Shown in pieces: positions 1-5,466 of a stretch of DNA of 5,700 nucleotides; within the stretch, counting starts at the first letter, position 1, and each line of letters starts with the position of its first letter. The notes under the pieces were generated by a model that did no database searches, was not told the origin of the DNA, and saw nothing but the letters and a program-made list of their open reading frames with translations. Source of the stretch: an uncultured Clostridia bacterium (GTDB lineage Bacteria > Bacillota > Clostridia > Oscillospirales > Acutalibacteraceae); the NCBI GenBank assembly GCA_945971755.1, contig CAMFPJ010000094.1:1-5700 (forward strand), read 5' to 3'. The translations under genes were made by a program, and so were the position numbers.

Positions 1-49
1 ACGCAAAAACCCTCTCGTGTTCGAATCCGCTGCATTATAAAAAAAGAAC

Positions 50-82
50 AAAAAAGAAAAGGCAACCTTTTGGTTACCTTTT
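50..82 (-). terminator. Intrinsic terminator after tRNA-Lys
   Basis: On the minus strand an 11-bp stem (72-82 pairing with 57-67, one G-U wobble) closes a 4-nt loop (68-71) and is followed by a U-rich tail (CTTTTTT at 56-50, then more T-rich sequence to about 41). It begins one base past the encoded CCA of the tRNA, so it should end the secG/tRNA-Lys transcript and leave a short 3' trailer for exonuclease trimming. The plus orientation has no T-run after the stem, so it acts on the minus strand. Confidence 0.88.
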
Positions 83-83
83 A

Positions 84-159
84 TGGTGATCCACCGGGGA
101 TTCGAACCCCGGACACCTTGATTAAAAGTCAAGTGCTCTGCCAACTGAGCTAGTGAATC
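84..159 (-). tRNA. tRNA-Lys, anticodon UUU, CCA encoded
   Basis: A complete 76-nt cloverleaf can be folded by eye. The 7-bp acceptor stem pairs GATTCAC with GTGGATC (one T-G wobble). The D arm has GCTC/GAGC around AGTTGGCA. The anticodon stem CTTGA/TCAAG carries loop CTTTTAA, with anticodon TTT at 124-126. The T arm CGGGG/CCCCG encloses TTCGAAT. The discriminator base is A and CCA is encoded (84-86). It decodes AAA and, by wobble, AAG lysine codons. No promoter is visible in the 32 nt before it, so it is probably cut by RNase P from a secG read-through transcript. Confidence 0.97.
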
Positions 160-165
160 ATATTA

Positions 166-184
166 CCGACTGAAGTTCAGTCGG
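166..184 (-). other. Perfect hairpin between secG and tRNA-Lys
   Basis: A perfect 8-bp inverted repeat (166-173 with 177-184, 3-nt loop) starts 7 nt after the secG stop codon and ends 6 nt before the first base of the tRNA. On the minus strand it is followed by TAATATGATT, not a U-tract, so it does not look like an efficient intrinsic terminator. More plausible roles are a 3'-end stabiliser for the secG mRNA after the tRNA is cut away, or a partial terminator that sets the secG:tRNA ratio. The role is inference; the stem is seen directly. Confidence 0.6.
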
Positions 185-191
185 AATTAGA

Positions 192-443
192 TTATTTTAC
201 AAAAAGCATTACGATTACTGCAACAAGAACTAATACGCAGAACACTGAAACCAAAATCTTTGTAACAAAGTTCATTCTTGCTTCATTTGTTTTGCCCTTA
301 TTCTTGCCGAAGAAAGATTCGGAAGAACCGCCGGAAATAGCACCGAGGCCCTGCTCATTACCTTCCTGTTTCATAACAAGAACAATGATTACAACTGCTA
401 AGAGAACAAGAAGAACGCCGAAAACAATTTGTACTGGTGTCAT
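192..443 (-). CDS. secG: Preprotein translocase subunit SecG
   Basis: The 83-residue product is a small membrane protein of the SecYEG channel, which passes unfolded secretory proteins across the cytoplasmic membrane; SecG assists SecA-driven movement. It has the SecG layout: transmembrane segment 1 at about residues 4-24, a cytoplasmic loop at 25-62, and transmembrane segment 2 at about 63-82. The loop carries the family signature, a Gly/Ser-rich stretch (GLGAISGGSSESFFGKNKGK, 32-51) ending in the very conserved SESFFGKNKG. Length is normal for Firmicutes SecG. The ATG at 443 is supported by GGAGG (452-456) with 8-nt spacing, and the stop is TAA. It has its own promoter upstream, and tRNA-Lys follows after a 32-nt gap. 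Nothing is missing or broken. Confidence 0.95.
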   Translation of the reverse strand: MTPVQIVFGVLLVLLAVVIIVLVMKQEGNEQGLGAISGGSSESFFGKNKGKTNEARMNFVTKILVSVFCVLVLVAVIVMLFVK

Positions 444-481
444 TTCTCAAACCTCCAAACCTACATTTTTAACGCCTTGAT

Positions 482-510
482 ATTCTATCATATCATTTCA
501 CAAAATGCAA
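482..510 (-). promoter_or_regulatory. Sigma-A type promoter of secG
   Basis: On the minus strand TTGCAT (510-505) is separated by exactly 17 bp from TAGAAT (487-482), and a TG one base before the -10 makes it an extended -10 promoter. A/T-rich sequence lies upstream. The predicted start is about 475, giving a roughly 32-nt leader that contains the secG GGAGG site. Confidence 0.75.
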
Positions 511-575
511 GTGTTTTTTCAAATTTCTTCATATTTTTTTATAGGGTATAAATTTGAGCTTTTCGGCTATAATAT

Positions 576-650
576 TTTTGCAAACAGAATGTAAGTTCAG
601 CGTTTGCAAAATCTGTTTGCACCGACCTGTTTTCACAGGTCGGTTTTTTG
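576..650 (+). ncRNA. Candidate small RNA ending at a plus-strand terminator
   Basis: No gene precedes the plus-strand terminator at 621-649, so something short may be transcribed toward it. A perfect TATAAT lies at 568-573 (an alternative TATAAA at 547-552), but neither has a convincing -35. The interval has two mutually exclusive pairings: 576-585 with 602-611 (10 bp, perfect) or 580-587 with 613-620 (8 bp, perfect), the second ending directly against the terminator stem. I see no plausible protein in it. It could be a stand-alone sRNA, an antisense to a long parC 3' end, or only a barrier to stray transcription. No known RNA family is recognised. Confidence 0.3.
621..649 (+). terminator. 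Plus-strand intrinsic terminator in parC-secG gap
   Basis: A perfect 10-bp GC-rich stem (621-630 with 635-644) closes the 4-nt loop TTTC and runs straight into six T residues (644-649). Read on the minus strand the same stem is followed by GCAAACAG, with no U-tract, so it is directional and faces away from every gene in the window. It would stop transcription entering the 3' end of parC from the secG side. Confidence 0.85.
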
Positions 651-660
651 TTATAACCTC

Positions 661-687
661 TCCGCGAAGCGCATTGTGCAAAGCGGG
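661..687. other. Imperfect hairpin downstream of parC
   Basis: Stem segments 662-665/683-686 and 669-672/676-679 (one G-T pair) are separated by a symmetrical GAA/AAA internal loop with a 3-nt apical loop. A competing 6-bp pairing joins 672-677 to 694-699. No T-run follows on either strand. It lies in the parC 3' region, which otherwise has no recognisable minus-strand terminator, so it may be a 3'-end stabiliser or part of a dispersed intergenic repeat; neither can be decided from one copy. Confidence 0.3.
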
Positions 688-745
688 AATGATACAATGT
701 TCTCCGAAACAAGAAAAAATGATTTCGTTTTGCTTCGTGAGATTA

Positions 746-2989
746 TCATAACGTGAGTTGTTCGCCCTGATCTTCAGCACTTAAAATTGCACCTGTTGCG
801 GGAAGATTTTTTGTTCTGTAACGTGATGCTTTGGAAAATACTCCCTCAACATACTCCGTTACCTCGTCAATTCGGTGACCCTTTTTAAGAGTCATAACTG
901 CAAAGCCTTGACTGTCTTTTGTGGTCTTTGGTGAAATTGCACCTGAATTGAAAAGAAGATATCTGCCTGCAGTTGAACGGATAACAAATTCTTTATCCTC
1001 CGTAATATAAACAGCACAAACGAGCGGACTCTTGTCAGAATAAGCTTTAATCAGTTTTTTCCTGTTCTGCTTTGTTTCATAAGCATTCATATCGATTTTA
1101 GCTACTTTTCCGTTTTGGAAGAAGAAAAGCATATAACCTTTATACTCTTTAAGGCAGACCATTGAAACGGCTGTTTCGCCCTCTTCCATTGAAAGCTTGG
1201 AACCCACAAAGTCGCCAAGTGCACTTGCCTTTGTGTCGTCAAACTCTGCGGCGCGTGATTTATACACCTGACATTTATTGGTAAAGAATAACAGCTCTGC
1301 GGAGTTGGTTGACTCAATCGCCATTGTGATGCTGTCGCCCTCTTTAAGCTTATGCTCGCCGCTCATGCGAAGTGAAAGAGGAGTAATCTTCTTAAAGTAG
1401 CCCTCTTTTGTAAAGAAAAGGTGTACAGGGTAGTCCGGAACTGCTTCAAGTTCTTCTTCGTCATCTTCAATCTCATCGGAATAGATGATTTCGGTGCATC
1501 TTGGTTTATCGTATTTTTCTACAACTTCTTTAAGTTCATTTACGATAATCTTTTTAACTCTTGCCTTTGAAGAAAGGATATCCTCCATATCTTCAATATC
1601 TTTACGTAAAGACTCAATGTCGGCAGTACGTTTTAAGATATATTCCCTGTTCAAATGACGGAGTTTGATTTCAGCCACATATTCAGCCTGAATTTTATCA
1701 ATTCCGAATCCAATCATAAGGTTTGGCACAACCTCAGACTCTTCATCTGTTGAACGGATAATTTTGATTGCTTTGTCAATATCAAGAAGAATTTTCTGCA
1801 AGCCTTCAAGCAAATGGAGTTTATCCTTTGCTTTTTGAAGGTCAAAATAAACCCTTCTGTTAACGCACTCTGTACGGAATGCTATCCATTCAAGTAAAAG
1901 GTCACGAACACCTAAAACCTGCGGAGTACCGGCAATGAGAACATTAAAGTTACAGCCGAAGGAATCTTCAAGCGGAGTAGCCTTGAAAAGCTTTTTCATA
2001 AGCTTGTCAGGGTCAGTGCCACGCTTTAAGTCAATTGTGATTTTAAGACCTTTTTTATCTGTTTCATCACGAATATCCGAAATTTCTTTTACTTTGCCTG
2101 TTTTTGCAAGTTCAATGATTTTGTCAATAATCGCCTCACTTGTAGTTGTCGGCGGAATCTGATAAACGTCAATACAGTTACTCTGTTTATCGTAATTATA
2201 CTTTGCGCGAACCTTAAAACTGCCTCTGCCTGTTCTGAAAATTTCACGCATTAAAGTTTCATTATAAAGAATTTGACCGCCGCCGATAAAGTCGGGTGCT
2301 TTAAGAGTTTCCATTATATCGGCATCATTATCTTTAATAAGGGCTATAGCAGTATTGCAAATTTCGCCCAAATTAAACGAGCAAATGTTGGAAGCCATAC
2401 CAACGGCAATACCCATATTGGCATTAACAAGCACTGACGGAAATGTTACCGGGAAAAGCGTAGGCTCTTCCATAGAGTTATCATAGTTTGGTACAAAATC
2501 TACCGTGTCTTTATCAATATCTCGGAATAATTCTGCCGCAATAGGTGCAAGCTTTGCCTCTGTGTAACGGGAAGCGGCATACTGCATATTTTTTGAATAT
2601 GATTTACCGAAATTACCCTTTGACTCAACATAAGGGTGCAAAAGACTCTCATTACCGCGGGCAAGTCTTATCATTGTTTCGTAAATTGCAGCGTCACCGT
2701 GAGGGTTTAACTGCATAGTTCTGCCCACAATATTTGCACTCTTAATTGTACCGCCGTTAAGAAGCCCCATTTTATACATAGTGTAAAGAAGTTTCCTGTG
2801 TGATGGCTTAAAGCCGTCAATTTCAGGAATAGCACGGGACATAATGACACTCATTGCATACGGCATATAGTTCACTTCAAGAGTGTCGATAATGTTTTGA
2901 TTTACAACCTCGCCTGCACCGGAAATGTGAGCATTTACGCTAAGCTCGTCTTCGGCATGGGCGATTTCTGTTTTATTTTTCTTAGCCAT
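746..2989 (-). CDS. parC: Topoisomerase IV subunit A (GyrA/ParC family), divergent
   Basis: The DNA breakage-reunion subunit of a type IIA topoisomerase: it makes a transient double-strand cut and passes another duplex through, relaxing or unlinking DNA. At 747 residues it is ParC-sized. Residues about 30-500 are the winged-helix, tower and coiled-coil core, with catalytic R141-Y142 in AASRYTE and the quinolone-pocket motif NPHGDAAIYE (95-104). An acidic linker at 505-516 leads to a C-terminal region with about four beta-pinwheel-like blades (near 522-534, 565-583, 617-637, 667-685). No GyrA-box (QRRGGKG-like) is seen, which favours topoisomerase IV over gyrase. Oddities: the usual GKYHPHGD and DGDxAAAMRY stretches are altered, and Phe183 sits at the DNA-bending Ile position. 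AGGAG (2997-3001) lies 7 nt before the ATG; the stop is TAA. It follows parE by 21 nt. The alternative is a second GyrA paralogue. Confidence 0.88.
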   Translation of the reverse strand: MAKKNKTEIAHAEDELSVNAHISGAGEVVNQNIIDTLEVNYMPYAMSVIMSRAIPEIDGFKPSHRKLLYTMYKMGLLNGGTIKSANIVGRTMQLNPHGDAAIYETMIRLARGNESLLHPYVESKGNFGKSYSKNMQYAASRYTEAKLAPIAAELFRDIDKDTVDFVPNYDNSMEEPTLFPVTFPSVLVNANMGIAVGMASNICSFNLGEICNTAIALIKDNDADIMETLKAPDFIGGGQILYNETLMREIFRTGRGSFKVRAKYNYDKQSNCIDVYQIPPTTTSEAIIDKIIELAKTGKVKEISDIRDETDKKGLKITIDLKRGTDPDKLMKKLFKATPLEDSFGCNFNVLIAGTPQVLGVRDLLLEWIAFRTECVNRRVYFDLQKAKDKLHLLEGLQKILLDIDKAIKIIRSTDEESEVVPNLMIGFGIDKIQAEYVAEIKLRHLNREYILKRTADIESLRKDIEDMEDILSSKARVKKIIVNELKEVVEKYDKPRCTEIIYSDEIEDDEEELEAVPDYPVHLFFTKEGYFKKITPLSLRMSGEHKLKEGDSITMAIESTNSAELLFFTNKCQVYKSRAAEFDDTKASALGDFVGSKLSMEEGETAVSMVCLKEYKGYMLFFFQNGKVAKIDMNAYETKQNRKKLIKAYSDKSPLVCAVYITEDKEFVIRSTAGRYLLFNSGAISPKTTKDSQGFAVMTLKKGHRIDEVTEYVEGVFSKASRYRTKNLPATGAILSAEDQGEQLTL

Positions 2990-3010
2990 TTCGTTTCTCC
3001 TGAATCTTTG

Positions 3011-4996
3011 TTATGACAAGTCTGTCATATCAATATACTGATAACCGTTTTCAGCAATATAATCTTTTCTTCCCTGAAGATTATCACCTAAAAGCAAGTC
3101 AAATTTGTCTGCAACTGCTTCAGGGCTATAATCGGGTTCCACTTTAATAAGGCGGCGTGTTTTAGGGTTCATTGTGGTAAGCCACATCATTTCAGGCTCA
3201 TTTTCACCAAGTCCTTTTGACCTCTGAACCGTATATTTTTTGTCGCCTATTTCTGCGAGTACGTCTGCCTTTTCTTTTTCGTTATAGCAAAACCAAGTTT
3301 CGTCCTTACAGGTGATTTCATAAAGCGGAGATTCCGCAATAAACACCTTACCCTCTTTAATAAGAGTGGGCATAAGGCGATAAATCATTGTAAGAATAAG
3401 TGTTCTGATCTGGAATCCGTCAACATCGGCATCCGTACAAATTATAACCTTGCTCCAGCGAAGGTTATCCATATTGAAAAGTGACAAGTCTTTGTTTGCT
3501 TTTGAACTCACTTCAACGCCGCAGCCGAGGACTTTAATAAGGTCGGTAATAATATCCGATTTGAAAATTTTAGGATATTCAGCCTTTAAGCAGTTAAGAA
3601 TTTTACCTCTTACGGGCATAACGGCCTGAAAAGACGAATCTCTTGCCTGCTTGCAGGCACCGAGAGCAGAGTCGCCCTCTACAATAAAGATTTCTCTCTC
3701 GTTTACATCTTTTGAACGGCAATCAACAAATTTTTCGATTCTGTCAGTCATACTGTTACTTGACTGAAGCGTTTTCTTAATATTTAGCCTTGTGCTTTCC
3801 GCTCTGACACGGGAACGCATATTGATAAGAACCTGTTCGGCAATTTTATCTGCTTCAATTTTGTTCTCAATAAAATAAACCTCAAGACTGTGTTTGAGAA
3901 ATTCTGTCATTGCCTCTTGAATGAATTTATTTGTAATTGCTTTCTTTGTCTGGTTTTCATAAGAGGTTTGCGTTGAAAACGAAGAAATTACAAGTATTAG
4001 GCAATCGTCAATATCTTGAAATGTAATTTTACCGTCTGTTTTAAGGTATTTGCTGTTTGCTTTAAGATATGAGTCAATTTGTGACACAAAAGCGCTTTTA
4101 ACAGCCTTTTCGGGTGCGCCGCCGTGCTCCAAAAAACTTGAGTTATGGTAATACTCCTTAAACTGAACTTTATTTGAGAAGCATAGGGAAACATTCATTT
4201 TAACTTTGTAATCGGGCATGTCCTCACGGTCTCTGCCCTTTCTTTCGGCCTGCCAAAACTGAACGGAAGAAAAAGCGTTATCCCCTGCAATTTCTTTTAC
4301 GTAATCGGTAATACCGTTTTCATAAGAATATTCATATTTTTCAAATGAACTTCCGCCGATTTGGTCTTTAAGAATAAACTTAACGCCCTCGTTAACAACT
4401 GACTGACGTTTAATTGTTTCCTGATAGTATTCAAGAGGAATATTGATGTCGGTAAATACTTTTATATCGGGCTTCCATCGGATACGGGTTCCTGTATCTT
4501 TTTTTGGATAAGGCTCTTTTCTGAGGTCACCGACAGGATTACCGTGTTCAAAATTCATTTTGTAACAGAAGCCGTTTTTGTGAATTTCCGCCTCCATATA
4601 TTCAGAAGCATACTGCGTAGCGCAAAGTCCCAAGCCGTTAAGACCGAGAGAATATTCATAGCTTCCCCCGTTATTTGTATTATACTTACTGCCTGCGTAC
4701 ATTTCACAGAAAAGGAGTTCCCAGTTGTATCTGCCCTCTTTTTCATTGTAGTCCATAGGCATACCGCGGCCATGGTCAAGAACTTCAATTGAGCCGTCAA
4801 GAAATCTTGTAACAACGATTTCGTTACCATAGCCTTCTCTTGCTTCATCTATTGAGTTGGAAAGAATTTCAAAAACTGCATGCTCACAGCCCTCAATTCC
4901 GTCAGAACCGAAAATAACCGCAGGTCTTTTACGAACTCGGTCGGCACCTTTTAATTGAGAAATACTTTCTTCGGTATATTCTGCTTTTTTAGCCAT
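3011..4996 (-). CDS. parE: Topoisomerase IV subunit B (GyrB/ParE family), divergent
   Basis: The ATPase subunit partnering the ParC-like protein encoded next; 661 residues, normal for ParE. The GHKL ATPase domain shows E43, N47 and D50-E51 (EILSNSIDEA), D74 (DHGRGMP), a glycine lid GLNGLG (118-123) and GTR (169-171). The transducer domain has the ATP-sensing QTK loop at 349-351. The TOPRIM domain has EGDSA (440-444), PVRGKILN (461-468), DADVDG (522-527) and KGLGE (594-598), so the metal-binding acidic residues are kept. Unusual: GLNGLG replaces GLHGVG, EGDSALGA replaces EGDSAGGS, and DGFQIR replaces DGS/AHIR. These fit a divergent clostridial paralogue, not a decaying gene. AAAGGT (5006-5011) lies 9 nt before the ATG; the stop is TAA. 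It is the first gene of a parE-parC operon with a promoter at 5043-5072. Confidence 0.9.
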   Translation of the reverse strand: MAKKAEYTEESISQLKGADRVRKRPAVIFGSDGIEGCEHAVFEILSNSIDEAREGYGNEIVVTRFLDGSIEVLDHGRGMPMDYNEKEGRYNWELLFCEMYAGSKYNTNNGGSYEYSLGLNGLGLCATQYASEYMEAEIHKNGFCYKMNFEHGNPVGDLRKEPYPKKDTGTRIRWKPDIKVFTDINIPLEYYQETIKRQSVVNEGVKFILKDQIGGSSFEKYEYSYENGITDYVKEIAGDNAFSSVQFWQAERKGRDREDMPDYKVKMNVSLCFSNKVQFKEYYHNSSFLEHGGAPEKAVKSAFVSQIDSYLKANSKYLKTDGKITFQDIDDCLILVISSFSTQTSYENQTKKAITNKFIQEAMTEFLKHSLEVYFIENKIEADKIAEQVLINMRSRVRAESTRLNIKKTLQSSNSMTDRIEKFVDCRSKDVNEREIFIVEGDSALGACKQARDSSFQAVMPVRGKILNCLKAEYPKIFKSDIITDLIKVLGCGVEVSSKANKDLSLFNMDNLRWSKVIICTDADVDGFQIRTLILTMIYRLMPTLIKEGKVFIAESPLYEITCKDETWFCYNEKEKADVLAEIGDKKYTVQRSKGLGENEPEMMWLTTMNPKTRRLIKVEPDYSPEAVADKFDLLLGDNLQGRKDYIAENGYQYIDMTDLS

Positions 4997-5022
4997 ATTT
5001 TACTTACCTTTCAGGTTTATAT

Positions 5023-5066
5023 AAAAAATCAAACTACCAAATATTATACACTATATTTGGTAGTTT
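5023..5066 (-). terminator. Probable intrinsic terminator of ynzC (palindrome)
   Basis: Transcripts from ynzC would contain a perfect 14-bp inverted repeat (5053-5066 with 5031-5044), an 8-nt loop (5045-5052), and then GA followed by six U (5028-5023). Hairpin plus U-run on the minus strand only is the form of an intrinsic terminator, although the stem is A/T-rich (4 of 14 pairs are GC). It is the only terminator candidate in the 125 nt between ynzC and parE. The same bases carry the parE promoter, so an operator role is the alternative. Confidence 0.55.
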
Positions 5067-5072
5067 AGTCAA
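5043..5072 (-). promoter_or_regulatory. parE-parC promoter within a palindromic operator-like site
   Basis: On the minus strand TTGACT (5072-5067) is followed after 18 bp by a perfect TATAAT (5048-5043). The predicted start is near 5036, giving a roughly 40-nt leader. The -35 abuts the outer end of a 36-bp palindrome (5031-5066; 14-bp perfect arms, 8-bp centre), whose far arm fills most of the spacer and whose centre and near arm hold the -10. A protein binding this palindrome would block RNA polymerase. I do not recognise the half-site as that of a named regulator. Confidence 0.75.
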
Positions 5073-5121
5073 GTTATGTAAGGGAATAAAGCCCTAAATG
5101 TTCGATTTTCAGTACTAATAT

Positions 5122-5328
5122 TCACTTCTTTTTTCGTTCAACCTTTTTCTTGTTGCCTTTTTCGTCAACAATGTAAGTATTTTCAAGTTGGCCAACAAGG
5201 CTTCTTTTGAAACTGTCGATATATTCACGGCGAAGCAGGGCTTGCTCCTCTTTTTCGGCATCGGTAAGTCCCTCTGAACGCGATTTTCTTGCAAGAAAAT
5301 TTATTCTGTCAATTTTTGCCTGTTCCAT
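5122..5328 (-). CDS. ynzC: DUF896/UPF0291 family protein, YnzC-like
   Basis: A 68-residue, highly charged cytoplasmic protein of the DUF896 (UPF0291) family, whose biochemical role is not established. The signature is clear: an N-terminal helix with KIDRINFLARKSRSEGLTDA (5-24), then EKEEQALLRREYI (25-37), which fits a two-helix hairpin, then the family's QLENTYIVD (47-55) and a lysine/arginine-rich tail (59-68). There is no signal peptide or membrane segment. Start: ATG at 5328 with AAAGGA (5337-5342) 8 nt upstream; the stop is TGA. In Bacillus subtilis ynzC sits beside the SOS genes yneA-yneB; no such neighbours appear here, so an SOS link should not be assumed. It is transcribed alone from a promoter at 5388-5416, with a foldable leader and a likely terminator before parE. 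Confidence 0.9.
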   Translation of the reverse strand: MEQAKIDRINFLARKSRSEGLTDAEKEEQALLRREYIDSFKRSLVGQLENTYIVDEKGNKKKVERKKK

Positions 5329-5345
5329 AACCTATTTCCTTTATT

Positions 5346-5383
5346 GTGTATTAAAACGGCGGGAGCAAGCCCCCACCCTACAC
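5346..5383 (-). promoter_or_regulatory. Structured 5' leader of ynzC
   Basis: The first bases of the predicted transcript (GTGTA, 5383-5379) are complementary to TACAC (5350-5346). Inside them is an 8-bp GC-rich stem (5370-5377 with 5358-5365, two G-U pairs, 4-nt loop 5366-5369), followed by GTTTTAA. The Shine-Dalgarno site at 5337-5342 stays outside. This could protect the 5' end, or the short U-run after the GC stem could give weak attenuation. The outer pairing depends on the exact start site, predicted near 5381. Confidence 0.45.
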
Positions 5384-5387
5384 ATAT

Positions 5388-5416
5388 AGTATAATTGATT
5401 TCTTTTGTTTAGTCAA
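5388..5416 (-). promoter_or_regulatory. Sigma-A type promoter of ynzC
   Basis: On the minus strand TTGACT (5416-5411) and TATACT (5393-5388) are 17 bp apart, each one mismatch from consensus. The spacer is A-rich. The -35 begins only 4 nt past the T-run of the tuf terminator. The predicted start is about 5381. Confidence 0.85.
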
Positions 5417-5420
5417 CCTC

Positions 5421-5451
5421 AAAAAAACTCCCCCGCAAAACTGCGAGGGAG
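5421..5451 (-). terminator. Intrinsic terminator of tuf
   Basis: On the minus strand a 10-bp GC-rich stem (5442-5451 with 5428-5437, one T-G wobble) with a 4-nt loop (5438-5441) is followed directly by seven U (5427-5421). It starts 15 nt past the tuf stop codon. Very strong by appearance, as expected after a heavily transcribed gene. Confidence 0.95.
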
Positions 5452-5466
5452 GAAAATAGTTTTTAA

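Noticed and set aside
10..34. A TTCGAATCC stretch resembling the T-loop of another tRNA.
   Set aside because: The flanking five bases on each side do not pair (only one of five matches) on either strand, and no acceptor end or CCA is visible. Too little sequence lies inside the window to support a tRNA or tRNA remnant.
34..39. TATAAT on the minus strand just after the tRNA-Lys terminator, a possible promoter.
   Set aside because: No acceptable -35 lies 16-18 bp upstream; those bases are the terminator stem. Any product would be outside the window.
160..165. TAATAT just before tRNA-Lys as a -10 element for the tRNA.
   Set aside because: It lies immediately next to the first tRNA base, which leaves no room for a start site upstream of the mature 5' end.
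529..780. An 83-codon minus-strand open frame overlapping the end of parC, and a 65-codon plus-strand frame at 554-751.
   Set aside because: Neither has a plausible ribosome site or family resemblance, both run through the terminator stem, and the composition looks like translated intergenic DNA.
5084..5098. Small inverted repeat (AGGG/CCCT) after ynzC as its terminator.
   Set aside because: Only four pairs with a 7-nt loop, and no U-run follows on the minus strand; the palindrome at 5031-5066 is a far better candidate.
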